The notes beneath the pieces were generated by a model. It made no database searches, was not told the origin of the DNA, and worked only from the letters and a program-made list of their open reading frames with translations. This document shows, piece after piece, positions 44,358-52,941 of a DNA stretch of 64,000 bases. Origin of the DNA: Gemmata massiliana (GTDB lineage: Bacteria > Planctomycetota > Planctomycetia > Gemmatales > Gemmataceae); NCBI RefSeq assembly GCF_901538265.1, contig NZ_LR593886.1, forward strand, positions 2,294,001 to 2,358,000, written 5' to 3'. The translations under genes and the position numbers were made by a program. Each line of letters starts with the position of its first letter. Position 1 is the first letter of the stretch.

Positions 44358-45203
44358 ATGCTCGATACCATGTCGCGACTCCGCCGCTACCGCCCGGATG
44401 TGGTCCAGTCCCCGCTGGAAACGTACCTCCGCGAGATCAACGAAACCGCGCTGCTCTCGGCCGACCAGGAGAAATCCCTGGCCCGCTCGATCGGCGAGGG
44501 GGACACGGAGGCCCGCGACCAGATGGTGCGCGCCAACTTGCGGCTCGTGGTTAACATCGCACGCGGGTACACCGGGAAGGGGCTGGCCCTCCAGGATCTC
44601 ATCGAAGAGGGCAACCTTGGCCTGCTGCGGGCGGTTGAGGGCTTCGACCCCACGATGAACACGCGGTTCAGCACTTACGCGAGCTACTGGATCAAGCAGA
44701 GCATCAAACGCGCGCTGGTGAACACCGCGAAGACGATCCGCATTCCGGCGTACATGGTCGAACTGCTCGCGAAGTGGCGCCGGGCGACCAACAAGCTCAG
44801 CGACGAACTCGGGCGCCCACCGACCCACGAAGAGGTCGCCAAGCTCCTCGGCCTGCCGAAGAAAAAGCTGAACATCATCAAGAAGGCGATCCGCGTGTAC
44901 AACGCGGCCCCGCAAGCGGATCAGGGCGAGGCCGGGTGGAGCATCGAAGAGATGCTCATGGACAACCGCGCGAAAACGCCCGACACCGAAATGGTGGAAA
45001 CCGACGACCTGAAACAAGTTCTGGTGCTGCTGGACAAGATGGACCCGCGCGAAGCGACCGTTCTGCGCATGCGGTTCGGGCTGAACGACGAGGAGCCGAA
45101 GACCCTCAAGGAAATCGGCGAGTGCCTCGGGCTGACCCGCGAGCGCGTGCGCCAGATCGAGGGTGAAGCACTCGCGAAACTCGGCGAAGACCTTTGTAAC
45201 TGA
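44358..45203 (+). CDS. RNA polymerase sigma-70 family factor (primary/group 2 type)
   Basis: 281 residues from ATG 44358 (a second ATG follows 12 nt later). Region 1.2 SPLETYLREINETALLSADQ, region 2 ANLRLVVNIARGYTGKGLAL then DLIEEGNLGLLRAVEGFDP and FSTYASYWIKQSIKRAL, region 3 IPAYMVELLAKWRRATNKL, region 4.2 TLKEIGECLGLTRERVRQIE. No region 1.1, so it is shorter than a housekeeping RpoD and fits a group 2 or compact primary sigma. Region 4 ends LGEDLCN. An upstream in-frame ATG-like extension (to 44097) is rejected. Confidence 0.95.
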   Translation: MLDTMSRLRRYRPDVVQSPLETYLREINETALLSADQEKSLARSIGEGDTEARDQMVRANLRLVVNIARGYTGKGLALQDLIEEGNLGLLRAVEGFDPTMNTRFSTYASYWIKQSIKRALVNTAKTIRIPAYMVELLAKWRRATNKLSDELGRPPTHEEVAKLLGLPKKKLNIIKKAIRVYNAAPQADQGEAGWSIEEMLMDNRAKTPDTEMVETDDLKQVLVLLDKMDPREATVLRMRFGLNDEEPKTLKEIGECLGLTRERVRQIEGEALAKLGEDLCN

Positions 45204-45220
45204 TGACTGCGTAAACGGAA

Positions 45221-45268
45221 CGAACGCGGGCGGTGCGCTCAGGTGCGCACCGCCCGCGTTCGCTTTTC
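45221..45268 (+). terminator. intrinsic terminator of the sigma-70 gene
   Basis: Perfect 18-bp stem, left arm 45221-45238 and right arm 45245-45262 (cgaacgcgggcggtgcgc and its complement), loop of 6, followed by cttttc. Confidence 0.92.
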
Positions 45269-45296
45269 TGGCGCGAAAAGTGATTTAGGTAACATA

Positions 45297-45325
45297 TTGA
45301 CATTATATGGACGGAAGAATAGTAT
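45297..45325 (+). promoter_or_regulatory. sigma-70-type promoter
   Basis: TTGACA (45297-45302), 17-bp spacer, TAGTAT (45320-45325; 4 of 6 to TATAAT). The local stretch is AT-rich in a GC-rich genome. The downstream gene starts at 45572, a ~240-nt leader. Confidence 0.5.
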
Positions 45326-45571
45326 TTCGGCGACGCTCGCGGTTGAGGGGCCGCGTGCGTCCGTGAACGTTCCGCGGACTTGTGCGGGGGCCGAGGATGG
45401 GCGGTGCCCGTATCGAGTTATGTGTCGAGACGTTTGACCGTGCGCATGATGTAGGAGATACGACGCGCACAAGTCTCCTATTTTCGCGCCGCAGTTCGCT
45501 ATGTCCCCCGAACTGCGTGAACTCGCGCAACCCGCGCCGTCGATTCCCCCGGTGTCACCGGAGGGTCGGCG
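45326..45571. other. leader region of the lipoprotein gene, no gene seen
   Basis: The 368-bp gap 45204-45571 holds the sigma terminator, a promoter and this leader. A 6-bp palindrome ccggtgtcaccgg (45549-45561) overlaps the ribosome-binding site ggaggg (45560-45565). Confidence 0.35.
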
Positions 45572-46633
45572 ATGCGGGTCTCGCTATTATTGGTGCTCGC
45601 GGTTGTCGTTGTTGGATGCGAATCACTGCGCGCACCGCAAGCTGTCCCACCACCCGTTCCAACGAGTGCGGGGCAGGGGGAAAGGCAACCTAACCCCCTA
45701 ACCCTCTTCGCCTCTTCGAGCGCCGGTCCTGTCAGCGGAGCTTCTCGCGGACCGGCGACGAAGGAAGGGGGAACAGAGCAAAACACAGCAGACGCGAAAC
45801 AATCCACGGCCGTTTTAAGCCCCTCTCCGTTTAGGGGAGGGGTTGGGGAGGGGTTACAGCCACAACCTACCCCCCCATCCCCCATCCCTGAAGGGAAGGG
45901 GGAGACAGAACTTCCACGTTCAAAAGGTGCGTTCCCAACCACAGAGTTATCGCGCGCCAACACCCCCTTCCCTGGCAGGAGGGGGATGCAGGGGGAACCC
46001 GCAGGGGGTTCCCCCTCACAAGAGGCGAGGGGGGATGGGGTAGGTTCCGCCCCGGTCGAAGACGATGCTCTGAGCCACGTCACGAAGTGCCTGGAACGCG
46101 ATGACTACCTCAGTGCCGCATCGCACCTCGAAGGTTACGTTCGGCGGCACGCGGACCAGCCGATGTTCCGGTTCCAACTCGCGGAAATGTACCTGCGGGC
46201 CGCGCACCCGGCGGAAGCGAAGTGCCACCTCGAACAGTTCGTCGCTGATGCGCAGACCGGTCCGACCGCGTTGCAGTCACACTTGGTGACCGCACACATC
46301 AAGTTACGCGAGATCGCGATCAGCACGCGCGACCGGTTCGGCGAATCGTTTCACCGTGGTGTTGGGTTAGTTTTGCTCGTCAGAGAGCAGGACGGCGATC
46401 CCAAGCGCGACGAAGGGTTCTGCGAGGAAATGCTGTGCAAGGCGCTCCGCGCGCTGAAGGAAGCGAAGGAGCAGCGCCCGGGTGATTCGCGCGTGCGAAT
46501 GTACCTTGCCGAAGTACACGAGCGAACCGGGAACCGGCACGGGGCCGGTGCCGAGCGAGCCGCGGCGCGGGCCGACGTCGTGAGCGGTGAATTGACCGCG
46601 AAGGAGCGGCTTCCCCTGTTACTACGCGAATAG
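45572..46633 (+). CDS. lipoprotein with repeat-derived linker and TPR-like domain
   Basis: 353 residues. MRVSLLLVLAVVVVGCES is a signal peptide with a lipobox (VVGC) for lipid attachment. Residues ~35-165 form a low-complexity linker (TAVLSPSPFRGGVGEG, TPPSPIPEGKGE, TPFPGRRGMQGEP). The DNA under it is made of the palindromic repeats seen between other genes here. Residues ~170-340 are TPR-like helices (ERDDYLSAASHLEGYVRRHA, FRFQLAEMYLRAAHPAEAK, ALKEAKEQRPGDSRVRMYLA). SD ggaggg precedes ATG 45572. Convergent with hflK 9 nt later. Confidence 0.8.
   Translation: MRVSLLLVLAVVVVGCESLRAPQAVPPPVPTSAGQGERQPNPLTLFASSSAGPVSGASRGPATKEGGTEQNTADAKQSTAVLSPSPFRGGVGEGLQPQPTPPSPIPEGKGETELPRSKGAFPTTELSRANTPFPGRRGMQGEPAGGSPSQEARGDGVGSAPVEDDALSHVTKCLERDDYLSAASHLEGYVRRHADQPMFRFQLAEMYLRAAHPAEAKCHLEQFVADAQTGPTALQSHLVTAHIKLREIAISTRDRFGESFHRGVGLVLLVREQDGDPKRDEGFCEEMLCKALRALKEAKEQRPGDSRVRMYLAEVHERTGNRHGAGAERAAARADVVSGELTAKERLPLLLRE
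45685..46040. repeat. cluster of intergenic-type palindromic repeats inside a coding frame
   Basis: Imperfect hairpins such as cccctctccgtttaggggag (from 45823), cccccatcccccatccctga (from 45878) followed by agggaaggggg, and cacccccttccctggcagga (from 45961) followed by gggggatg and gcagggggttcccc, stay open in the lipoprotein frame. Confidence 0.7.
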
Positions 46634-46642
46634 CCGCGCCGA

Positions 46643-47578
46643 TCACCGCTTGGGAAGAGGTACGAACTCGGTGACGTTGAGTTCGCCGTTCTGAAGGTGG
46701 TGGTCGAGCGGTCGCACTTTTCCGCCGCGCGTCTTCATCGCGATCATCGTGCGGCGCATTTCGTCCCACCACAAGAACGAGAGCGCGTCCGGGTTGGTCG
46801 CGCGCACGTCGCGGTACGCTGCGAGTTGAGCGAGGAATTCGGTCGCGTCGGCCTGCGCCAGTCGCAGTTGCGATTCGCGGTACTCGCTCGCTTCCTGACC
46901 GAGCCGGTAGCGGATCGCGTCGGCCTGGCGCGAACGCTGGTCGCGCTCTTGTTGGGCCTGGAACTCCTTCGTGCGGATCGCGGTTTGTGCCTGCGTAACG
47001 GCCTCGAACGCCGCCCGCACTTCGTCCGGCGGTGCGATCAGGGCGACGCTCACGCGCTGCACGCGGATCCCGAGCTTCAGTTCGGGGAGCCGTTCGGCGA
47101 GCCGGTCCATGACCCACGCGGGAAGCATGCCGGTTCCGGTGAGCAGCACCTGATCGACCGTGTGCCCCGCGACCCACTCGCCGGCGACGGCCTCGGCCGT
47201 GCGCGAGAGGGTCGGGTCCACGAGATCGCGGTGAATCACGTAGTCGTCGAGATCCTGGTCCGCTTCGCCGATGGCGTAATCGAGAACGATTTGCACGTTC
47301 ACGAGGTTCTGGTCGCCGGTGAGCAGTTGGCCTGCGGGCATGGTCGTGTCGTTGGCCGCTTCGCTGTCGTAACCCACTCGCAACTGCCGCACAGTTCGCA
47401 CGGGTACGCGATCGACGCGATCGATGCCCCACGGCAGCCCGAACCCGAGTCCCGGCCCTGGACGCGCGACGATCCCACCGAACCGTCGAACGACGGCCCG
47501 TTCGTCCGGCGCGACTTGGTAGACGCCGGTGAGGAGGTACGCTGTGGCGACCGCGAGTACGAGGTAACGGACTTTCAA
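46643..47578 (-). CDS. hflK: HflK-like SPFH/band-7 protein
   Basis: 311 residues. One N-terminal transmembrane segment (VLAVATAYLLTGVYQV), then VAPDERAVVRRFGGIVARPG, GLGFGLPWGIDRVDRVPVRT and LLTGDQNLVNVQIVLDYAIG, the HflK-type signature, then a long helical region with VSVALIAPPDEVRAAFEAVT. With HflC it forms a membrane cage that regulates the FtsH protease. Gene order here is hflC then hflK (minus strand), the reverse of E. coli. Downstream on the plus strand lies the convergent lipoprotein gene. Confidence 0.9.
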   Translation of the reverse strand: MKVRYLVLAVATAYLLTGVYQVAPDERAVVRRFGGIVARPGPGLGFGLPWGIDRVDRVPVRTVRQLRVGYDSEAANDTTMPAGQLLTGDQNLVNVQIVLDYAIGEADQDLDDYVIHRDLVDPTLSRTAEAVAGEWVAGHTVDQVLLTGTGMLPAWVMDRLAERLPELKLGIRVQRVSVALIAPPDEVRAAFEAVTQAQTAIRTKEFQAQQERDQRSRQADAIRYRLGQEASEYRESQLRLAQADATEFLAQLAAYRDVRATNPDALSFLWWDEMRRTMIAMKTRGGKVRPLDHHLQNGELNVTEFVPLPKR

Positions 47579-47661
47579 CTGACCCTCTTTCTTGCCGTGA
47601 AGGGGTGAAAAGAGCGCGTGTTCGTTGTTTTTTCACCTTTTCACCCGCTCACCCCTTTCTC

Positions 47662-48723
47662 CTACTTCGGTGGCGGTGCTTGTGCCGGCGCCGGCGGTCC
47701 CTGAATGATCCGCAGCAGTGGGTGCTTGGTGGTGAGCAGCAGCACGTCGCGGGTGTCGGAGAGCATTGCTTGGAACGACCGCAGTTGTTCCAGGAACAGG
47801 TAGAACTCGCGGTCCTGGGCGTAAGCCGCGGCGCGGATACGGGCAGCTTCCGCGTTAGCTTGGCCCTCGATCACGGTCTTCTGGGCCTTCGCATCGGTCT
47901 CGATGATGCGGGCGGCGCGGTCCGCATCGGTGGTGATGTCCGCGGCGCGCTTGCGGCCGTCGCTCTCGTAGTCGGCGACCTTCTTCGCGCGCTCGCTGCG
48001 GATGCGTTCCGCGATGCTCCCGCGCACGGTGTCTGGGTAACTGAACCGGCGCACGCGGATGTCGATTACCTGGATGCCGTACTCGCTGAGGGCCTTTGTG
48101 CGGATGTCGTCCACCGGGTTCGCGGGGCCGCCGTGCAAGCTTTCGGAGCCGAGCAGCCGCCGGCGCACGCGCTCGTTGCGCTCGTCGATGAGTCGGGAAT
48201 CGTCGGTGCGGAACGACGATTCGGGCAGAGCAGCGCCCTGCCCGCCGGTGATGGCCGCGAGCGTGGTTTGCGTGTCGGTGACCCCGATCAGGTCTTCGAT
48301 CGGCATCGTACTGATGACCGCCGCGAGCCGCCCGTTGATGAGCGGCCCGAGGATCTTTTTCGCCTGTTCGGGAGTGCGGACAGTCTTCACGAAGCGGTCC
48401 GCGGCCTCGGTGTCGGGGATCTTCCACGTCACGAACGCATCGACCGCGAGTGTCTTGTCGACGGTGCGGGTCGCGGGGTCGCGGGTGAGCGCTTCGACCG
48501 CGGGCAGGTCGAACGACTGCACCCGCCGGTCCATGCGCAGCACGGAGTCGATGGGCCACGGAGCTTTGATGTGAAGGCCGGCGTTGGTTCCGCCGTCGTG
48601 GATCGCTTCGACGTGGCCGAACCGCGTCACGTACACGAATTCGGCCGCGTCCACCGCGAAGAACGCGGACCGGAGCCACAGCCCCACGAGAAGCAACGTG
48701 ACAACGATGAGGAAGCGGCGCAT
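47662..48723 (-). CDS. hflC: HflC-like SPFH/band-7 protein
   Basis: 353 residues. N-terminal membrane anchor (FLIVVTLLLVGLWLRSAFF), AAEFVYVTRFGHVEAIHDGG, DKTLAVDAFVTWKIPDTEAA, TPEQAKKILGPLINGRL, YGIQVIDIRVRRFSYPD, and a long Ala/Arg/Glu coiled coil (RIRSERAKKVADYESDGRKR). These match HflC better than HflK. It lies 83 nt upstream of hflK on the same strand, so the two are co-transcribed. FtsH is not in the window. Confidence 0.9.
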   Translation of the reverse strand: MRRFLIVVTLLLVGLWLRSAFFAVDAAEFVYVTRFGHVEAIHDGGTNAGLHIKAPWPIDSVLRMDRRVQSFDLPAVEALTRDPATRTVDKTLAVDAFVTWKIPDTEAADRFVKTVRTPEQAKKILGPLINGRLAAVISTMPIEDLIGVTDTQTTLAAITGGQGAALPESSFRTDDSRLIDERNERVRRRLLGSESLHGGPANPVDDIRTKALSEYGIQVIDIRVRRFSYPDTVRGSIAERIRSERAKKVADYESDGRKRAADITTDADRAARIIETDAKAQKTVIEGQANAEAARIRAAAYAQDREFYLFLEQLRSFQAMLSDTRDVLLLTTKHPLLRIIQGPPAPAQAPPPK

Positions 48724-48744
48724 AGTTCGTTGGAACTCGGCCCA

Positions 48745-48870
48745 CCAACCTCTCTGTCGAAGAGGGGTTGATGGGGGATGCGATTGAGTGAACCGCCGGC
48801 ACCAGCGGGCGGGTGTTTCTCCCCTCCTTCTTAAGAGAAGGGGGCCGAGCGGTTAGGGTTCTTCTCCGTT
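48745..48870. repeat. intergenic palindromic repeat region upstream of hflC
   Basis: cgaagaggggttgatggggg on the left, and ctcccctccttcttaagaga followed by agggggccgagcggttaggg on the right. The units belong to the same family as those at 38699-38755 and in the lipoprotein gene. Confidence 0.5.
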
Positions 48871-51127
48871 ACTTCACCAACCACTCAACGACCTTCGCGG
48901 GATCGAGTTTTTCGGACACGCGGGTGAGGTTCTTGGCCGCGCCCGCGGCCTCGTATGCGGCACGCGACACCTGGCCGCTCCCGGTACCTTTGTGGTTGTG
49001 AACGAGCACCTCGCCCGGCGCGCACAGCGCGAGGAACGAGCCCAGCCCGCCGTACTTCACGGCGCCGGGGAGCAGCATCGGATCGGCCGTGTCCTTGATG
49101 TCCTCGAACTTGAACTGGTTCATATCGGCCGCGGTCTTCGCGACCGCGTCGCCGGCCAGTGCCTTCGCGAGAATCGCGATCGGCCCGAACGAATCCCACC
49201 CGACGATGTGAACAGGATTGCCCTTCTCTTCGGTACCACCGAGCACGAAACCGCTCTTCAGGTACGAACGCCGGATGAAGGAGATCGCAGTCAGCGCGTC
49301 GTGAACGCGCTGCGCCAAGAGGGTTCGGTTGTAGCCGTAGGTGTAGCCGGCGAACCCCTTGTCTACCGCGAACGGTTTGCCACTCACTTGCTCGCCGGTT
49401 CCGAGAACGTCAATCGCCAGAATACCGATGTTCTTATCAAGGATTGCTTGCGCCGTTGGGACTAGTTTCCCCTTCTCGAATAGGCTCGATTTACCCGCCG
49501 GATGCAGCCACAGAGCCCACTGATTCGCGCGTTTCTTGGGTTCGGCCACGTAGAAAGGTAACACGTCGCCGTGGCAGTAGTCGGCCTCGTTGGGATGCGA
49601 GACGCTCCCTGCGTGAAGCTTTGCCACGAGATCGGCGGTGCTTGATGTGTGGTATGCGTCGTGGCTGCCGACACGAGTGAGTGCGCCACGAACGAACGGG
49701 AAGTTGCCCGTCCATTCGCTCAGCATGATGCCTTTGGGCGGGGCGCTGTTCACCATCACTCGCAACGCGGTGCCCACCACGCGGTGGAACTCTTTCAGGC
49801 TCTCGGTGTCCTTCGGGGTGAGTTTCGCGATCTGCTCGTCGCTGGCTTTTGCCATCACTTCGCGGAGTGCCTTCGCGCCGAGTTCGTCCTTCGGGCGCGG
49901 GTGCTTGTCGTCGTAAACGCTCAAACCCGATGTGGGCACGACCGGTTTGAACGCCGGTTCGGTAACCTTCTCCTCCTTACTCATCAGATAGTTGCGCATC
50001 CAGTAGTACATGAACTCGCGCGCGTGAACGTTGTACTGGTGCCCGTAGCGCAGCCACTCTTTTGCGTCCACGCGGGTCGCCGCACCGTACAGCTTGTAAA
50101 GCTCTTCCAGTTCGGGGTAACCCTTGCGCACGAAGTCCTTCGTCCAGTCGTTGGCGCAGGAGAATGCTTGCGGCTTCGGCGCGAACAGCCCGGCGATTTC
50201 GACGTTGCCCGTATTCACGCGGAGCAGCGAGCAGTTCTCGCACACGCACCCACCCTGCATTCCGGTGCTCACCATCACCGCGGGGAACACCGCCGCGAGC
50301 CGGTCGTCAATAGCCGCGAGCATGAACGTCTGCGTGCCGCCGCCGCTCGCGCCGGTCATTCCCAGGCGCTTGGTGTCCACGTCGGGCAACCCGGCGAGGA
50401 AATCGAGCGCGCGAACGCTGTTCCAGGTTTGGAGTCCCATCGCGCTTTGCAGGCGCAGCTCGCCGTCGGCGTCCGCGAAGCCCTTACCGTGCGGGATCGC
50501 GGTGCTGTCGGCCACGCCCACCATGTCGTAGTGGAACACCACGAATCCGAGCTTCGCCAGTGTCGCCGGCAGCGCTTGCAGGAAGTACCGGCCGCGGTCC
50601 ATGTCCGGTTCACCACCGCCGTCGACATTAGTTTTGCCGGCCTTTTCGCCCGCGTCGTGGAGGCGCCCGTTTTCCCAGTGGCCGTGCGCGAACAGAACCC
50701 CCGGGAATTTCACGGGTTTGCTGGCGTCGGGACCGACCGGTCGGTACAGGTTGCCGGACACGTAGTGGCCCGGGGTGCTGGCGAAGTAGACCTTCTCGAT
50801 CGTGTAGTCGCCCTTATCGATCTTGCCGTGAACGGTCGCGTTGAGCGGAGTCTTCTCCGGCAGCGGCCAGAGCCCTGTGGCGACGAGTAATTGCTCGCGG
50901 AGCTGCTTCCGGCGCGCTTCCCACGCCTCTTTCGTTTTCGGCACGATGAAGGGGAAGTAGTCGTTGAGTGTCTTCGGCGCCCCGAGGCGCGCGTCGGTCG
51001 GTTTCTTGCCGTCGCTGAATACCTTCGTGGGGTCTTCGGTGTCGGCGGCGAATACGAATTGAAGGAAGGGGTGGGACGACAGGAGTCCCGCGGCGGGGAG
51101 GGCGAGTGCTTCGCGGCGTGAGAGCAT
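48869..51127 (-). CDS. exported protein with two alpha/beta-hydrolase domains
   Basis: 752 residues from ATG 51127. Tat-like leader LSRREALALPAAGLLSSHPF. The first hydrolase (about 90-370) has FPGVLFAHGHWENG (oxyanion loop) and the nucleophile elbow MTGASGGGTQTFM. The second (about 500-750) has QWALWLHPAGKSSLFEK, NIGILAIDVLGTGEQVSGKP and a degenerate elbow VGWDSFGPIAILAK, where the usual GxSxG is altered. So one active and one probably inactive lobe, as in planctomycete acetylxylan-esterase-like proteins. Likely periplasmic; the substrate is unknown. The 51268 in-frame start is unlikely. Confidence 0.83.
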   Translation of the reverse strand: MLSRREALALPAAGLLSSHPFLQFVFAADTEDPTKVFSDGKKPTDARLGAPKTLNDYFPFIVPKTKEAWEARRKQLREQLLVATGLWPLPEKTPLNATVHGKIDKGDYTIEKVYFASTPGHYVSGNLYRPVGPDASKPVKFPGVLFAHGHWENGRLHDAGEKAGKTNVDGGGEPDMDRGRYFLQALPATLAKLGFVVFHYDMVGVADSTAIPHGKGFADADGELRLQSAMGLQTWNSVRALDFLAGLPDVDTKRLGMTGASGGGTQTFMLAAIDDRLAAVFPAVMVSTGMQGGCVCENCSLLRVNTGNVEIAGLFAPKPQAFSCANDWTKDFVRKGYPELEELYKLYGAATRVDAKEWLRYGHQYNVHAREFMYYWMRNYLMSKEEKVTEPAFKPVVPTSGLSVYDDKHPRPKDELGAKALREVMAKASDEQIAKLTPKDTESLKEFHRVVGTALRVMVNSAPPKGIMLSEWTGNFPFVRGALTRVGSHDAYHTSSTADLVAKLHAGSVSHPNEADYCHGDVLPFYVAEPKKRANQWALWLHPAGKSSLFEKGKLVPTAQAILDKNIGILAIDVLGTGEQVSGKPFAVDKGFAGYTYGYNRTLLAQRVHDALTAISFIRRSYLKSGFVLGGTEEKGNPVHIVGWDSFGPIAILAKALAGDAVAKTAADMNQFKFEDIKDTADPMLLPGAVKYGGLGSFLALCAPGEVLVHNHKGTGSGQVSRAAYEAAGAAKNLTRVSEKLDPAKVVEWLVK

Positions 51128-51437
51128 GGGTAACTCCGGATGAGGTGAGCCGACATTAAGGGATGGGGCGCGCCGCGTCAACGATCCGCCGCTCAGAGGT
51201 CCGCACGCGGCCGGCGGGTGACCTTGCCAAAACGTAGGTGCGGTCGTTAATATGCCTATCTTCGGCACGGCACGTTATTTTCGCCGGTTCTCGCGCGATC
51301 TGCCGACGCGCGGCAAGGTCCGGCTAGTGAGTGGGGTCGCACCGCTTCTTTCCTTCGTGGACACTCGGCCGAGTGCCGGGCGGGACGCTTGTTCCGCTGA
51401 GCACGGTCGGAGGAGCGGCGATCAGTGGGGGCCAGAC

Positions 51438-52814
51438 GTGACGGAATCTCTCATCGATCTGCGGGCGCTTCTCGTCGAGCGCGAAGACTTTGAAGGCGGG
51501 ATGGTCGGGCGGCTGCGTGAGGGGTTGGCCCAGGGCGGGCCACAGGTTCGTGCCCTCAAAGACATCATCGACACGCTCACGAAGCGGCTCGCGGTCGCGG
51601 CCCCGCCTCAACAAAAGAAGATCCACCTCAAACTCGGTGTCGCCAACTACTTCCTCGGGCACGTCCGCGTCGCGGTGGACAACCTGCTGAAGGCGGAAGG
51701 CCCGTTGGCCGCGTTCTTCCTCGGGCAGGCCCACGTGACGCTCGGTCAGTCGCGCCAGTACGCGGAAGACGGGGCCGACACGACCGACCACTACGACGCG
51801 GCCGTCAAAGCCTTTGAACGGGCGGAAAAGTCGGGCTACGCGCCGCAATCGGTGCAGCTCCAGCGCGCCGGCGTGCTCCGATTGCAGGGGCATCTCGGTG
51901 AATCGAAGACCATCCTCGCCAAGCTCAAGGACGCGGCCGCCCACAACGCGGAATACTACTACCAGGAAGGCGCACTCGCGGAGGCCGAGGGCGATATTCC
52001 CCGGGCCGCGAAGTACTTCGAGCGCGCCGTTGAACTCGAACCCCGTCACTCGGCCGCCCTCTTCCGCCTGGGCTTCCTGAACGACCAGCAGGGGAACGAC
52101 TACGAAGCTATCGGGTACTACGAGCGGTGCCTGAAATACCCGCCGGTGGGGAAGGGCGTCCTGTACAACCTCGGCGTGCTGTACGAAGACAACGATATGT
52201 ACGACAAGGCCGCGGACTGCTACCGCCGGCTCGCGAAGGCCGACCCGCGCGACGAGCGCGCCAAGTTGTTCGTGAAGGACTCCGAAGCATCGCTCTCGAT
52301 GCACTACGATCCGGAAGACGAGCAACTCAGCCAGGCCAACCGCGTCGTGCTCGAAATCCCGATCACCGACTTCGAGCTGTCGGTCCGCAGCCGCAACTGC
52401 CTCAAGCGGATGAACATCCGCACGCTCGGCGACCTCACGCGCGTCACCGAGTCGCAACTGCTCGCGAGCAAGAACTTCGGCGAAACGTCGCTCGAAGAAA
52501 TCAAGATCATCATGAACGCGAAGCAGCTGCGCATCGGGCAGTCGCTCGACCAGGGGCAACAGTACGAGTTCCGCTACCGCCCGCAGCAGAACCTCAGCCC
52601 GGAAGAACAGGCCACGCTCAACAAGCCGGTGAGCGACCTGAACCTCTCCGTTCGTGCGCGCAAGTGCATGAATCGTCTAAACATCGGCACGCTCGGCGAA
52701 CTCGTCCAGCGAACCGCCGACGAACTGCTCGAAGCCAAGAACTTCGGTCAGACCTCGCTCACGGAGGTCCGCGAACGCCTCGGTCAGTTCAATCTCAAAC
52801 TCCGTGGAGACTGA
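51438..52814 (+). CDS. TPR protein with two RNA polymerase alpha-CTD-like domains
   Basis: 458 residues from GTG 51438. Residues ~20-300 are TPR-type repeats (FLGHVRVAVDNLLKAEGPLA, YYYQEGALAEAEGDIPRAAK, ALFRLGFLNDQQGNDYEAIG, DMYDKAADCYRRLAKADPRD). Then come two alpha-CTD-like helix-hairpin domains: FELSVRSRNCLKRMNIRTLG with ASKNFGETSLEEIKIIM, and LNLSVRARKCMNRLNIGTLG with EAKNFGQTSLTEVRERL. The alpha-CTD of RNA polymerase contacts DNA and activators. Detached alpha-CTD modules are rare outside planctomycetes. A hairpin terminator (52912) follows. Confidence 0.88.
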   Translation: MTESLIDLRALLVEREDFEGGMVGRLREGLAQGGPQVRALKDIIDTLTKRLAVAAPPQQKKIHLKLGVANYFLGHVRVAVDNLLKAEGPLAAFFLGQAHVTLGQSRQYAEDGADTTDHYDAAVKAFERAEKSGYAPQSVQLQRAGVLRLQGHLGESKTILAKLKDAAAHNAEYYYQEGALAEAEGDIPRAAKYFERAVELEPRHSAALFRLGFLNDQQGNDYEAIGYYERCLKYPPVGKGVLYNLGVLYEDNDMYDKAADCYRRLAKADPRDERAKLFVKDSEASLSMHYDPEDEQLSQANRVVLEIPITDFELSVRSRNCLKRMNIRTLGDLTRVTESQLLASKNFGETSLEEIKIIMNAKQLRIGQSLDQGQQYEFRYRPQQNLSPEEQATLNKPVSDLNLSVRARKCMNRLNIGTLGELVQRTADELLEAKNFGQTSLTEVRERLGQFNLKLRGD

Positions 52815-52910
52815 GCCTTCGGGCAATCCTCGGTCGTGAGGTCGAGGATTCATTTCGCGACTGTTCGTCACTCCAAGTGCGACCTCGTCGCTTCTCGTAG
52901 CGAGTTTCCT

Positions 52911-52937
52911 GCCCCGGCCGTAAGGCCGGGGTTTGTT
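52911..52937 (+). terminator. stem-loop between the alpha-CTD protein and tgt
   Basis: ccccggcc (52912-52919) with ggccgggg (52924-52931), loop gtaa, then tttgttg. The tgt start ATG is at 52942, so the hairpin also covers its upstream ribosome-binding region. Confidence 0.6.
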
Positions 52938-52941
52938 GTCT

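Noticed and set aside
45685..46040. CRISPR-like array in the repeat-rich part of the lipoprotein gene
   Set aside because: Units vary in length and sequence, spacing is irregular, no cas gene; these are palindromic elements within a reading frame.
51252..51437. 62-codon upstream extension of the alpha-CTD/TPR gene
   Set aside because: No homology-like sequence, and overlaps the promoter region of the divergent hydrolase gene.
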